From Xenorhabdus sp014467285 (GTDB taxonomy: Bacteria; Pseudomonadota; Gammaproteobacteria; Enterobacterales; Enterobacteriaceae): a stretch of DNA of 64,000 bases. The DNA lies in assembly GCF_014467285.1 (NCBI RefSeq), contig NZ_NKHR01000020.1, forward strand, positions 1-64,000, read 5' to 3'. Position numbers and translations under genes: made by a program. Of the stretch, positions 7,974 through 17,976 are shown in pieces (position 1 is the first letter of the stretch; each line of letters opens with the position of its first letter). The notes under the pieces were generated by a model. It saw nothing but the letters and a program-made list of their open reading frames with translations, did not search any database and was not told the origin of the DNA.

Positions 7974-10711
7974 TATTCTGCCTCCTCAACCTCTGCCTGA
8001 AACTCGTGCTCTGCTACGGTTAAGCGAATCGCGCTGATTTGTGTACCCGCAGCCATTTTCTGTAACAGCAGTAACGAAACCGGCGGTAACAATGCGCCAT
8101 CAATGATGGACTCCAACATACGGGCGCCGTTTTCTGCACGGGTAGCGCGTTGCAGGATCTCTTCTGATACTTCATCACTGATAGTGACTTCGGCGTTGAA
8201 ACGTTGAGTCAGCAGCGTATCCAGTCGGGCCAGTTTGCTCTGAATGATGGTTTTCAGTGTTTCATGGCCTAACGGCAGGTAAGGAATCACTTCCATACGT
8301 GCCAACAGTGCCGGCTTGAAGAATGCCGCCAATTCTGGATAAAGCAGGTCGTTGAGCTGATCAGGCTGCTCAGCATGGTCTACGATGGTTTGGTAGCCCA
8401 GATTAGAAGTCAGGAAGAACACGACGTTTTTACAGTCGATGATGCGTCCTTCTCCATCAGCCAGTTCCCCTTTGTCGAACGCCTGATAGAACAGGTTCAG
8501 TACATCCGGGTGCGCTTTTTCCACTTCATCCAGCAAAACAACGGAATACGGTTTCTGGCGGATAGCTTCGGTGAGCACGCCACCTTCTCCATAACCGACG
8601 TAACCCGGAGGTGAGCCAATCAGGCGGGAAACCGTATGTTTCTCCTGAAACTCAGACATGTTGATGGTGGTGAGGTATTGGCGACCGCCAAACATCAGTT
8701 CCGCAATTTGCAGGACAGTTTCGGTTTTACCGACTCCGCTTGGCCCCACCAGCAGGAATGCCCCCAGAGGACGACCGGGACGACGCAAGTCCGCGCGGGC
8801 AGTCAGCAGATGTTTATGCAGGCATTGGATCGCCGTTTCCTGCCCTTTGATGCTTTGCCCCAAATGCGTTGGCAGTTCAGTGACGATGGACAGCTCGCTC
8901 TGTGACAAGCGGTTCAGTGGAACGCCTGTCCACTCAGCAATGACCGACGCGATCTGGGTTTTGTCCACGTGTGGTGAAACCAGAGTTTGCTTCTGCTGTA
9001 GCTCTGCCAGTTGTACGTTAAGCACCGCCAGTTTTTCGATCAGGGATTGTTCATCGGCAGTTTCTTCGGCGGACTCAGCTTCTTCAACGGCCTTGTCTTG
9101 CTCGTTCGCTTCATTTTCTTCCGCGTTTTCAGCAATCTCTTCAACCGCTTTTTCCACGGCGGTTTCGGCCGTTTTTTCTGCATCAGCCGGTAAAGAATCA
9201 TCAGCCAGCAACTGACTGCGCAGGTCGATGATCTGTTTCACCAATTCCTGCTGCTGTTGCCAATTGCTTTCCAGCTCAGCAAGTTGCCCCTGAATCTCTT
9301 TCTGCTGGTTTTGCAGCTCTTCCAATCGCTCCGCATGGACGTTCAGTCCCATACGTTGCTCTCTTTCCAGCACGTCGATTTCCATTTGCATCTGGTGCAA
9401 TTCGGTCGTTAACGAAGAGATCTGACGTGGCGGCGAAGTCAGGTTGATAGCAACACGGGCACAGGCCGTATCCAGTACATCAATCGCTTTATCCGGCAGT
9501 TGACGGCCGGAAAGATAACGGTCGCTCAATACCGCAGAGGCTTTCAGCGCTTCATCATCAATCAGAACACCATGCGCCTGCTCATAAATGGCACGCAGGC
9601 CACGCATGATGACCGTGGCTTCGTCCGCGGTTGGCTCAGAGACTTTCACCAGTTGGAAACGACGGGACAGGGCCGCGTCTTTTTCGAAATATTTTTTGTA
9701 TTCACTCCATGTGGTCGCTGCGATGGTTTTCAGTTCACCACGTGCCAGTGCTGGTTTCAGCAGGTTGGAGATATCCAGACCACCCGCTTGGTTACCGGCA
9801 CCAATCAGAGTGTGGGCTTCATCGATAAACAGGATGATGGGTTTTGACGATTGGCTAATTTCAGCCATGATGCCTTTGAAACGTTTTTCAAATTCACCCT
9901 TAACCGCCGCACCCGCCTGCAATGCCCCAAGATCCAGTGTCATCAATTCACTGTTGCGTAATTTATCCGGTACGCGATCGTTAATAATGCGCAATGCCAG
10001 ACCTTCAATCAGGGCGCTTTTACCTACACCGGCTTCACCGACAACGATAGGGTTGTTTTTGCGACGACGGCAAAGAATGTCGATCATCAGATCGATTTCA
10101 TTATCACGGCACAAAACCGGATCAAGTTTGCCCTGACGGGCTTGTTCGGTCATGTTTTGGGTAAAACGCGCCAGCAGGCTGTCGCTGTTTGCCGGGTGTA
10201 CACCCTGTCCCTCTTTATCGCTGGCAGCAAAAGGTTGCTCAGCAGAGCCATTCGTCCATTCAGCAAAATTCTGGCGGAGCAATTCACGGTTGATACCCGC
10301 TAGCAAACGCGCCGTTTGTGGTGCCAGATAACGCAGCGGGCTAAACAGCAGTGCAATCAGCATCACGCCACTGCGCAGTTCGCTGTGCTGCATTTCAGTG
10401 GAAGCCAGTAACCAACTATCCTGCAACCACTCCACCAGCATCGGGGAGAAATTGGGGTAAGTTTGCACAATCGATTGATGATGTGTCATCACTTGATCGA
10501 GTTGCTCTTTTACTAGATCTTTATCAATGTCTACTTTATTTAGAATCAGTCGCACATCACTGAGCGGGGTATCGATCATTTGAAGCAGCAGTTGTGCAAC
10601 TGTGATTTCAGGTTGTTGCTGACTGACACAAGATGCCGCCGCCGCTTCCAGTGCATGGCGGGTCATCGGGTTTAAACGATTTACAAGAGTGGGCAGATCA
10701 ATCTGAATCAT
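7973..10711 (-). CDS. clpV: T6SS AAA+ ATPase ClpV (TssH)
   Basis: ClpV disassembles contracted TssBC sheaths in the cytoplasm. The 912-residue protein has a Clp N-terminal domain, then AAA1 with Walker A GEAGVGKSA near residue 223 and Walker B LFIDEAHTL near 296. A long coiled middle domain follows, then AAA2 with GPSGVGKTE near 655 and VLLDEVEKAHPD. Between about residues 500 and 555 the middle domain carries an acidic Ala/Glu-rich insert (short AETA, VEEAESAEE-type runs) that I do not recall from typical ClpV. A good site AGGAAG precedes the start. tssL lies 9 bases upstream. Confidence 0.95.
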   Translation of the reverse strand: MIQIDLPTLVNRLNPMTRHALEAAAASCVSQQQPEITVAQLLLQMIDTPLSDVRLILNKVDIDKDLVKEQLDQVMTHHQSIVQTYPNFSPMLVEWLQDSWLLASTEMQHSELRSGVMLIALLFSPLRYLAPQTARLLAGINRELLRQNFAEWTNGSAEQPFAASDKEGQGVHPANSDSLLARFTQNMTEQARQGKLDPVLCRDNEIDLMIDILCRRRKNNPIVVGEAGVGKSALIEGLALRIINDRVPDKLRNSELMTLDLGALQAGAAVKGEFEKRFKGIMAEISQSSKPIILFIDEAHTLIGAGNQAGGLDISNLLKPALARGELKTIAATTWSEYKKYFEKDAALSRRFQLVKVSEPTADEATVIMRGLRAIYEQAHGVLIDDEALKASAVLSDRYLSGRQLPDKAIDVLDTACARVAINLTSPPRQISSLTTELHQMQMEIDVLEREQRMGLNVHAERLEELQNQQKEIQGQLAELESNWQQQQELVKQIIDLRSQLLADDSLPADAEKTAETAVEKAVEEIAENAEENEANEQDKAVEEAESAEETADEQSLIEKLAVLNVQLAELQQKQTLVSPHVDKTQIASVIAEWTGVPLNRLSQSELSIVTELPTHLGQSIKGQETAIQCLHKHLLTARADLRRPGRPLGAFLLVGPSGVGKTETVLQIAELMFGGRQYLTTINMSEFQEKHTVSRLIGSPPGYVGYGEGGVLTEAIRQKPYSVVLLDEVEKAHPDVLNLFYQAFDKGELADGEGRIIDCKNVVFFLTSNLGYQTIVDHAEQPDQLNDLLYPELAAFFKPALLARMEVIPYLPLGHETLKTIIQSKLARLDTLLTQRFNAEVTISDEVSEEILQRATRAENGARMLESIIDGALLPPVSLLLLQKMAAGTQISAIRLTVAEHEFQAEVEEAE

Positions 10712-10720
10712 AGCGACTTC

Positions 10721-11488
10721 CTATCTCAATAAGTTACTTAGCTGCTTTAATATGTCTTGGGTCTGATCACCGAGGCGAATGGCATAGAAGCTGTAAATGG
10801 CAATCAGCAAACCTGCGCTGATACAGAACAGGTGCTTGATAGTCCATCGTCTGCTCAAGCGATAACGCGCATCACTCTCGTTGATATTGACGTACAGCGT
10901 GGTTGGTGGAGCGTCTCCGCGCAGTGAGTGAAGCTGTTGTTGCAAGCGGCGGAACAGGCGCTCAAAGTCATCGCTTTTCTGGGTGCTGACTTTGTAACGT
11001 CCGCGATATCCCAGACAGAGACAGAGGTAAATGAACTCTAGCAGATGCTGGTAACGCTGAGCCTCTCCCATCAAGCGTTCAAGCAACACGAAAACTTTCT
11101 CACCCCCCCAAGTTTCATTGTGGAAGTGCACCAGCAGTGATTGCTTCAACCAGCCATTCTGACTGTTCCAACCATGCCCCAACGCGGTTTCATCAATGAA
11201 GGTGCACAGTACGTAACGAAATGAAACAATCGCGCCGGGTTCATAACCCTTCGTTTGCAGAAACTGCTCAATAGCCCGAATGTCAGTCACAACCTGTTGG
11301 TAAAGCTTGTCTGGCAGTGCCTGATCATTCATGTCCTGCAAGCGTAAAACCATCCCCAACAACGGGGTGGCGGCATCGATCATTGGGTTGAGGCTTTCAC
11401 CCCGCAACGGTAGCTGGTACTGACGCTGAAATGTTTTCAGCGTTTCAGACTTTTCCAGCGACAGACTGTCAACATTGATATCACTCAT
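10721..11488 (-). CDS. tssL: T6SS membrane protein TssL (DotU)
   Basis: TssL is the inner-membrane partner of TssM. This 255-residue protein has the cytoplasmic DotU domain (FIDETALGHGW and LEFIYLCLCLGYRGRY signatures at about residues 96-107 and 148-165). A single C-terminal membrane helix follows at about residues 218-238. It is the short form, without a C-terminal OmpA/peptidoglycan-binding domain, so cell-wall anchoring would need another protein. The start lies 2 bases after the tssK stop. Confidence 0.95.
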   Translation of the reverse strand: MSDINVDSLSLEKSETLKTFQRQYQLPLRGESLNPMIDAATPLLGMVLRLQDMNDQALPDKLYQQVVTDIRAIEQFLQTKGYEPGAIVSFRYVLCTFIDETALGHGWNSQNGWLKQSLLVHFHNETWGGEKVFVLLERLMGEAQRYQHLLEFIYLCLCLGYRGRYKVSTQKSDDFERLFRRLQQQLHSLRGDAPPTTLYVNINESDARYRLSRRWTIKHLFCISAGLLIAIYSFYAIRLGDQTQDILKQLSNLLR

Positions 11489-11490
11489 GA

Positions 11491-12843
11491 TTATTCCTTA
11501 CCGCCCCTGATAGCCCAGAGCTGCATATCTAAGTCAGGGAAATCCCCTGATACGTGGAATGCGATGGAATTTCCTTGCTGGATTTCTTTCCATGCCGGGC
11601 TCTTCTGATCCAGACGGAAGTAGGTATATCCAGAGTGATATGGCAACTGGCGAGGTGCTGCGGACAGTGCAATCAGTGGCACGCCCGGCAACTGAACGCT
11701 GACCAGATCGCGGATTTTTTCCATCGAAGTGACTTTGGTTTGCTGGACGAACTGACGACGCAATTGTTCCTGCGGCGTGCTGGCACTGATTGCCAGTACG
11801 AATTCGGCTTTGCGCAGCAGATCATTGTCGTGGAGCGTTGCCACACGGATACCGCCTTCGTTCTGTTTCAGGGCAATCGACGTTGCACGTGGTGTCAGAA
11901 CGACATTCAACGCATCACGGATTGCGTGCATTGCATCCTGGAAGGTGTCTGTCAGGTTATTGTGGTCATATGCCAATACATTCCCCGGCAGGCGGCTTGC
12001 ATCTGTGAAGGTTCTCAGCTCACCACACGTCTGGAGCAGTTCGGTATATAAATGCAGCGGGTGCAGAACGGTTTGTTTTGCATAATGGTTGAACAACGGC
12101 TGAACACGGTTGAGCAATTGCAGCATCATAAATTCTGCTACATCCGCAACACCTTGCTGACCTGGCGAGCCGATACGTTTAGCCAATGTTCTTGAGCGTT
12201 CTGTCAGCAGGCCATCGATTTCCACCATGAAACGCTTGAGTTTGTCAGCCACAAAAATTGACAAACACGTCGGGATAAATTCGTTATCCAGAACGATGTT
12301 GCCATCTTTTTGCTTTTCTTTGATGCGGCACAGCGGGATCGCGGTGTACGCACTCATATCTTCTGAACCCTGCATCAGGACAGGCGTCAATTGGGCAAGA
12401 TTAAGAACGAAGGAGTCACCGCCCTTGGTATGCAGGTCGCGGATATCCGTCGGCAATTCCCGATAACGCACCGCACTCTGAATTTCTGCATCCCGATCAG
12501 CAATTTCCCGGATGGTATCGCTGGACATGGGCAACGCCAGATAAATATCTTTGCTTTTCAGGTCATTGATATTTTCAATATCCAGCGGTTTTGGCAGCAA
12601 ATCCTGGCTAGGTGCCGAAAATAAGGTGCCATCAGGCATAATGCCACTGGCTTCGGTAATCCCAATACGCCCCAGTTTAAGCAGATCATCATTGATGCTC
12701 AGAGAGCTGAAACCATGCGCATAAGGTGTCAATACTGAAACAAGGCTATGTGCCAAATAATCAATATGTTTTTGTTGTTGCTGAAAATGTTGTGGCTTGA
12801 TGAATAATCCTTCGTGCCAAATCACCCGATTTTTACCTGGCAT
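11491..12843 (-). CDS. tssK: T6SS baseplate protein TssK
   Basis: TssK links the baseplate to the TssJLM membrane complex. The 450-residue protein opens with the family signature VIWHEGLFIKPQHFQQQ at residues 7-23, and full-length similarity is evident to the C-terminal FPDLDMQLWAIR. A very strong ribosome binding site (GGAGGAG) lies before the ATG. It is sandwiched between tssJ (2 bases) and tssL (2 bases). Confidence 0.96.
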   Translation of the reverse strand: MPGKNRVIWHEGLFIKPQHFQQQQKHIDYLAHSLVSVLTPYAHGFSSLSINDDLLKLGRIGITEASGIMPDGTLFSAPSQDLLPKPLDIENINDLKSKDIYLALPMSSDTIREIADRDAEIQSAVRYRELPTDIRDLHTKGGDSFVLNLAQLTPVLMQGSEDMSAYTAIPLCRIKEKQKDGNIVLDNEFIPTCLSIFVADKLKRFMVEIDGLLTERSRTLAKRIGSPGQQGVADVAEFMMLQLLNRVQPLFNHYAKQTVLHPLHLYTELLQTCGELRTFTDASRLPGNVLAYDHNNLTDTFQDAMHAIRDALNVVLTPRATSIALKQNEGGIRVATLHDNDLLRKAEFVLAISASTPQEQLRRQFVQQTKVTSMEKIRDLVSVQLPGVPLIALSAAPRQLPYHSGYTYFRLDQKSPAWKEIQQGNSIAFHVSGDFPDLDMQLWAIRGGKE

Positions 12844-12845
12844 GA

Positions 12846-13400
12846 TTACTCCTCCTCTTTTCTAAGTTCGACGTCGTTATTTCTGACATGCACCAAGATG
12901 TGGTAATGGCGACCGATGTCTTTTACCCGGATGATCTTTTTCCATTCAGATTGGTTTGCATCTGCATAGTGAACGATGACACCGATGTAACGGTTCTTCT
13001 TTTCCAGTGTGATGGCTTCCAAGGGCTTGTATTGCCCCGGCAACAGGGTGTAATCCTGATGATCGATGTAGTTTTTCCCCAGTGACTTTTCGAGTTTGTC
13101 GCTTTCAAGCTGGTCGTAATCCGCCGCCAGAAAACGAGAATCTTCACTGAGATAAACCAGATTCATTTCAACAGGAGCCGCTTCACCACCTTCATTGGGG
13201 TTGATGTCGGGTTCAGCCAGCAATGTAATGTTGGCAACAGAAGCCTGATCATCAGGTTTACCTACCGGCGTGGAAGGGTCCCAGATAACCTGACCAACTT
13301 TTTTTGTTGCGTTCCATGCACTGCTACAGCCGTTCAGCAACATCACTGACAGCAATAAAATCCCTACAGCCCATAGACGGCGACTAGCGGAATGTGTCAT
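12846..13400 (-). CDS. tssJ: T6SS outer-membrane lipoprotein TssJ
   Basis: TssJ is the outer-membrane lipoprotein that recruits TssM. The chosen ATG at 13400 has a GGAGG site 9 bases upstream and gives a 184-residue protein with a classic lipoprotein signal (SVMLLNGC lipobox, Cys at about residue 25). The mature domain is predicted to be a beta-sandwich. A longer in-frame start at 13451 would bury the signal sequence and is unlikely. The first 17 bases overlap the end of the FHA gene. Confidence 0.92.
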   Translation of the reverse strand: MTHSASRRLWAVGILLLSVMLLNGCSSAWNATKKVGQVIWDPSTPVGKPDDQASVANITLLAEPDINPNEGGEAAPVEMNLVYLSEDSRFLAADYDQLESDKLEKSLGKNYIDHQDYTLLPGQYKPLEAITLEKKNRYIGVIVHYADANQSEWKKIIRVKDIGRHYHILVHVRNNDVELRKEEE

Positions 13401-14679
13401 TGCTGGATTCCTCCAAGCCCTGACGCAATGCACGGTCATACGCCTGCTCATACACCTCGCGAAATAACTTTTCGAACCCTTGTTGGCGGCTGGAAGCTAA
13501 TTCACGGTAATAATTGGTGTACATTTCCCACGCCCAGGATGCGTCTTTATTTTTGACTTCATTACTGCGGCGATAATGTGAGAAACGGCGGAGCAGTTGT
13601 TCTGGAGAGAAAGCTTCCAGCATGGTGTCCAGCGCGGCAGAAATGGCCACGCGGTTGGCCTGATAGTGCAGTTGCAGGTTTTGCAGGCTTTCCGCTACTG
13701 CCGCCGGCGCAGACAAGTGAACAGGGCTTTTCTGATCTGAAAACATCACCTGCATGGTCGTGTCATAATCCATGTTCAGGCGCAGCGGGTTATCTTCGAT
13801 AGGACGTAGTTGTTTATCACGCAGCCCATGTTGTTCGCGCTGAAGCGCCAATAACCCTTCAATTGCGGCTTTCATGGTTTTGCCCATCTCTTGCAAAAAG
13901 TCATTCGCCTGCTGGCTATCGTGCAATGGCAGCCGGGCCTCCAGACCACGCATAAGAGGGGTAATAGCAACATGATCAACATCCATATCTTCGTACTGCC
14001 GATCGGAAGCGATATCCGGTAAATCAAGGAACTCCTGATCCATAACACTGCCTCGGTTATCAGAAATAGGGTTAGCAAATGGGGGGGATTGATAATGATC
14101 CGGTGGCAACAGTTGTTCCGTATCGTCGGCCTCAACTTCCGGTTTCAGCGTGGTCAGGCTTTCACTGTCAAGCACCCGGAGCGGATCATCACTGAAACGG
14201 TGCATCACCGTCGGCGCAATGCTTTCATCATGGGCAAACACGGATTTTTGTATCGGCGCGCCTTCCATCATGGCATCCAGCGGGTTGCTGTAACTGGAAA
14301 CCAACGATTCCGGTGATACGGTTGAAGGATCAACGCGATCTGATTCAGAAAAACTGATGTGGATCTTGATCGACAAATTACCGACTTTGATTTGATCGCT
14401 TTGCTGCAAACGGATCAGACTTGACTGAGGCGTCAGGGTTGCATTGTTGATTTGCACCGGCTCAGCAAGCACTTGCAGGCAGAATGCCCCATCCTGCCAC
14501 TTAATGGCGAATTGTGATGGACGGACATTTCCCTGCTGATCCTGCACAGACCAAAGGTGGCTTTCACTGCTACCGACCGTACCGCCCTGTGTCGAGAACT
14601 GGCAATTGGCGGCTTTACCACTTTCCAACTGTTCACTATTAAGAACCCGCAATGAAAGGGTTGGTTGATGTTTTTCCAT
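13384..14679 (-). CDS. tagH: T6SS FHA-domain protein TagH (Fha)
   Basis: The 431-residue protein has an N-terminal forkhead-associated domain (about residues 1-115, with GSSESHLWSV as the loop that usually binds phosphothreonine). An acidic linker is followed by a C-terminal T6SS-FHA domain (about residues 240-430). Fha proteins sense or scaffold phosphorylated partners in threonine-phosphorylation control of T6SS. No ppkA kinase or pppA phosphatase gene is in this window. I chose the ATG at 14679 (MEKHQP), 5 bases after tssG. A longer in-frame start at 14748 would overlap tssG by 64 bases. Confidence 0.88.
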   Translation of the reverse strand: MEKHQPTLSLRVLNSEQLESGKAANCQFSTQGGTVGSSESHLWSVQDQQGNVRPSQFAIKWQDGAFCLQVLAEPVQINNATLTPQSSLIRLQQSDQIKVGNLSIKIHISFSESDRVDPSTVSPESLVSSYSNPLDAMMEGAPIQKSVFAHDESIAPTVMHRFSDDPLRVLDSESLTTLKPEVEADDTEQLLPPDHYQSPPFANPISDNRGSVMDQEFLDLPDIASDRQYEDMDVDHVAITPLMRGLEARLPLHDSQQANDFLQEMGKTMKAAIEGLLALQREQHGLRDKQLRPIEDNPLRLNMDYDTTMQVMFSDQKSPVHLSAPAAVAESLQNLQLHYQANRVAISAALDTMLEAFSPEQLLRRFSHYRRSNEVKNKDASWAWEMYTNYYRELASSRQQGFEKLFREVYEQAYDRALRQGLEESSNDTFR

Positions 14680-14684
14680 AGTCG

Positions 14685-15737
14685 TTATTCCATAACTGAA
14701 ATTGTGACAAAGGGTTTCTTTTCCGGTTCGCCGAGAAAACTGGTCCACCCCAGATGGTTATTCTGCTTCGCTCCCAACACCATGCCGCTAACCTGATTCT
14801 CAGCCAGACCAAGGCGCAGTTCCCAGGCAAACTGACTGCGCATGACGAAGGAGATAAACATCACCAAAGGGAAATAGTTCTTTCCATCAGGCAGGAATGA
14901 CAGAAACCGATCACGCGTCAGGTTATTGATGCTGAGCAGGAATTTTCCGCTGTAATCCCCAACCCATGAACCGATGGTGAAGTTATGTCCCAATACAGAC
15001 AGTTCGGTATCACCGATTTTCTGCCCTTTATTGGTTCCCCCCAGACGATTCTGCTGATCCATCGGGATGGTGACTTTTCTGAATTGCCAGCCGTGCAGCG
15101 TGACATCCTGCAAATCAAAACAGTGGGAAACGAGGCTGCATATCACTTCCGGTGAGCGCCCAGGGCTTGCCAGCAATCCGGCATACGCCAGCATTTTGCT
15201 GTGGTTGATGTTCAGCATCCGGCGGTTGACATCACTGCCTAAACCGACAAGAGAGAACATGCGCTGGGAAAAGCCATCTTCCCCGCTCTTCTTGAAGCAG
15301 ATGTAATAGCGGTATTTCCGCCAGATCTGATGCAGGAGCGTAATTAAGCGATGGTTGAAAATATTGAGAAAATCCGTCAGTCGGTTTTCTCCTTGGGCAT
15401 CTTCCCATGCCAGTGAATCCAGATAGTAGCCCGGCATCGGAGACTGGCTACCGTGCAATCCCATAAAGGAAACTTCCAATTCGAAGTATCCTTTGCTGGA
15501 TTGTGTGAGTGAGATGACGTCACGAGTCGGAAATGCCAGACTGGCACTGGATCGGAAACGGACAGATTCCAAATCGGGGCGATCTGTCTCTCCGGTTTTC
15601 TCCCACGCTACCGCAAGCTGGTTAAGCAGCTCAACCAACTGGTAAAAGTTGTACTGTGAGATGTCCAATGCCAGCGGTGTGGCAGAACCCTGCTCAGTGA
15701 TTACATCAACGAGTGTTGACCTATCTGTACCGGCCAT
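14685..15737 (-). CDS. tssG: T6SS baseplate protein TssG
   Basis: TssG (ImpH/VasB family) forms the T6SS baseplate wedge with TssE, TssF and TssK. The 350-residue product carries the family signatures FRSSASLAFPTRDV (about residues 61-74) and LHGSQSPMPGYY (about 94-105). The first 37 bases overlap the end of tssF in another frame, typical of this pair. An AGGA site precedes the ATG. Confidence 0.95.
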   Translation of the reverse strand: MAGTDRSTLVDVITEQGSATPLALDISQYNFYQLVELLNQLAVAWEKTGETDRPDLESVRFRSSASLAFPTRDVISLTQSSKGYFELEVSFMGLHGSQSPMPGYYLDSLAWEDAQGENRLTDFLNIFNHRLITLLHQIWRKYRYYICFKKSGEDGFSQRMFSLVGLGSDVNRRMLNINHSKMLAYAGLLASPGRSPEVICSLVSHCFDLQDVTLHGWQFRKVTIPMDQQNRLGGTNKGQKIGDTELSVLGHNFTIGSWVGDYSGKFLLSINNLTRDRFLSFLPDGKNYFPLVMFISFVMRSQFAWELRLGLAENQVSGMVLGAKQNNHLGWTSFLGEPEKKPFVTISVME

Positions 15738-17533
15738 TCATAACATTCCTGATTATCTAGATTGATTACCTTCAACATATGAAAAGCATTGACGCTGGCA
15801 TACAGTGAGAAAAACCGTGACAGAATCGTACTGAACAGATAAAGCTCGCCTTCTGAACTGAATGCCTGTTGCCGGATATAGAGCGTTGAGCGCAATCCAC
15901 GCACAGGCTGACCACGGAACAGACGATCTGTCGGCTCTGTTTCAATCTTTTCAATGGCATCAAGACGTTTCTGCGATGAGCGCTTGGACTGTCGGTTGTG
16001 AATACTTGGAAAATCGTAAGTACGCAGTACCTGTTTCAGCGCGTCCCTATCTAGCAATGACATGTAGTTCAGCGACATGTTTGACAGCAGTGACCAATGC
16101 AACCCGCCATCCAGCAGAGGATAGAGAGGCACTGACGGCCGCGTGATATTACGGAATGTCGCAAATGACGGGCTGCCGATTGAGGGATAATTAATATCGC
16201 CAACACGCAGTTCCAGCGGCAATTCACGGTTGGTACAGGTCAATCTGATAGAGACATTCTCTTTCAGCTTGAGTCTGAGCAGATCGGATTCATCTCCCCG
16301 CACAAAAGAGATGAAATGTTCCAACCCCCTGCGGAAAGGCGATTCTTTCACCCGAAGGCGGTAATAACGCATTGAGCGTTCGTCTTCGTTATCAATCTGG
16401 TGATTGAAACTCTCAAACGGGGTATAAACACGTTCGCCAATACGGGCGCGGCTGCGTTCGCCATTTTCACCTGTCAGCCAGCTTTCTACGCCGTCAATGG
16501 AGAAAATGTCGTAGTTATCTGGAAAACTGTAACTGGCCTTCAATGGATATTCAGTCTGACTGCCATTGAGTTCAATGGCTTCACTGTCCATAGGGAACAG
16601 GTTGATTGCCGGCGTACAGTGCAGACGAAAAGTGTCATGGCGGATCTTGGCTTCTGGTGGCAGTGCCTGAGAAAAATGTAAATTCAGTTTGAAATCTTTG
16701 GTTTTAAGATCCTCAGACAGTTTCGGGAAGCCTTTTACATCAAAAAACAGGAAGCTTTCCGCGAAACAGAAATATTCCTGCAAAATGCGATATCCCATGT
16801 AAGCATTTTTCGGGTAAGGCAACAGCGCATCTTCCCGCTCAAATCCCACGGGCACAAAATCAAAATCGGGCAGCGGGATCACGGTATCGCCCACAACCAA
16901 TTCCGCTTTTCTGAAGTAATAGCAGAGCCAGAAATAGAGCTGAGAAGTGGTATAGTCATCACCACTCAGATAAAAGCGCAGTTTGTCCAGCTCCAGTTCA
17001 TGCAGGCTCAGTTCGGTCTTCGAGGCAAAATTCAGGCCGATGATCCCGTTCTCATTACTGTTATTGACGGAAATGTCGCGGATGGAAAGGGGAAATAACC
17101 ACACATCACGGCAGAGCGTGAAGGTACAGCGACCGTGATCGTCTTTTTTACCATCCGATTTTTCGTTCGAATAAATATCATCTTGAGTCGACAGCGTGTG
17201 GCTCATAATCTGAGTGCCACGCTTAACCTGTGTCGCTTTCGTCACCACGCTCTCATCAGGGGTATACTCAATGATGGTCATGCTTGGGGTTGGACGCAGA
17301 TAGTTCGGCCAAAGCATATTGAGCAGGCCGTGGGTCAATTCAGGGAACTGATCATCAATCTTTGCCCGCAGGTTGCCTGTCAGGAATGCAAAACCTTCGA
17401 GCAAACGCTCAACGTCGGGGTCAGAACCTTGTTCTGACAGAAATGCAGCAAGATGAGGACGCTCAACTGCGGCTTCTTTCCCCAGTTGTCGCAGATAGTT
17501 CAACTCATCTCTGAAATATTTTTCAAATGACAT
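15701..17533 (-). CDS. tssF: T6SS baseplate protein TssF
   Basis: TssF (ImpG/VasA family) is the largest baseplate wedge subunit. The 610-residue product begins with the family signature FEKYFRDELNYLRQLG and continues through GLLNMLWPNYLRPTPSM. Length matches the family. It directly follows tssE, with no intergenic bases, and overlaps tssG. Confidence 0.96.
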   Translation of the reverse strand: MSFEKYFRDELNYLRQLGKEAAVERPHLAAFLSEQGSDPDVERLLEGFAFLTGNLRAKIDDQFPELTHGLLNMLWPNYLRPTPSMTIIEYTPDESVVTKATQVKRGTQIMSHTLSTQDDIYSNEKSDGKKDDHGRCTFTLCRDVWLFPLSIRDISVNNSNENGIIGLNFASKTELSLHELELDKLRFYLSGDDYTTSQLYFWLCYYFRKAELVVGDTVIPLPDFDFVPVGFEREDALLPYPKNAYMGYRILQEYFCFAESFLFFDVKGFPKLSEDLKTKDFKLNLHFSQALPPEAKIRHDTFRLHCTPAINLFPMDSEAIELNGSQTEYPLKASYSFPDNYDIFSIDGVESWLTGENGERSRARIGERVYTPFESFNHQIDNEDERSMRYYRLRVKESPFRRGLEHFISFVRGDESDLLRLKLKENVSIRLTCTNRELPLELRVGDINYPSIGSPSFATFRNITRPSVPLYPLLDGGLHWSLLSNMSLNYMSLLDRDALKQVLRTYDFPSIHNRQSKRSSQKRLDAIEKIETEPTDRLFRGQPVRGLRSTLYIRQQAFSSEGELYLFSTILSRFFSLYASVNAFHMLKVINLDNQECYEWPVQIGQHSLM

Positions 17534-17974
17534 TTATTGAGTTCGCTCCAGGCAGTAGCGTCGGTTGTTATCCAACTGGATGCTAAATTCCACAAGGTCG
17601 TTGATATCATCCAGAGAAATTTCAGCGCTGATATGAAAGTTCAGCAGCAACGGATCTGAATCATCATTGATAGCGCTGACAGAAACCGCTGATATTCTGG
17701 GCTCATAATTTCTGATGCACTCTTCAATCGCCCATTCGATACTTTGCTTGAAATCCACCGATGTTGCGGTCGCGTCATTAAGATCAATGACACCCAGGTC
17801 AATGGCGCTTTGGCACGCACCGGGACGGGAATTCAGCACTTGATTCAAATGCTTCTTGATAGAATCAAGCAGTGCACGCATCCTTGACTGACGGGAAGAG
17901 CCGGAGCTCTTCCCTTGAATGCGCTCGAACAGACTGGCAGAGCTGCCTCTGTTCCAACTGTACAGCGCAGCCAT
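17534..17974 (-). CDS. tssE: T6SS baseplate protein TssE (gp25-like)
   Basis: TssE is related to phage T4 gp25, which starts sheath polymerisation. The 146-residue protein has the gp25 fold signature NYEPRIS at about residues 98-104, in which the Glu-Pro-Arg triplet is conserved. The N-terminal LFERI motif is also present. The start is 2 bases after the tssC stop, with AAGGAAT as ribosome site inside the end of tssC. Confidence 0.95.
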   Translation of the reverse strand: MAALYSWNRGSSASLFERIQGKSSGSSRQSRMRALLDSIKKHLNQVLNSRPGACQSAIDLGVIDLNDATATSVDFKQSIEWAIEECIRNYEPRISAVSVSAINDDSDPLLLNFHISAEISLDDINDLVEFSIQLDNNRRYCLERTQ

Positions 17975-17976
17975 GA

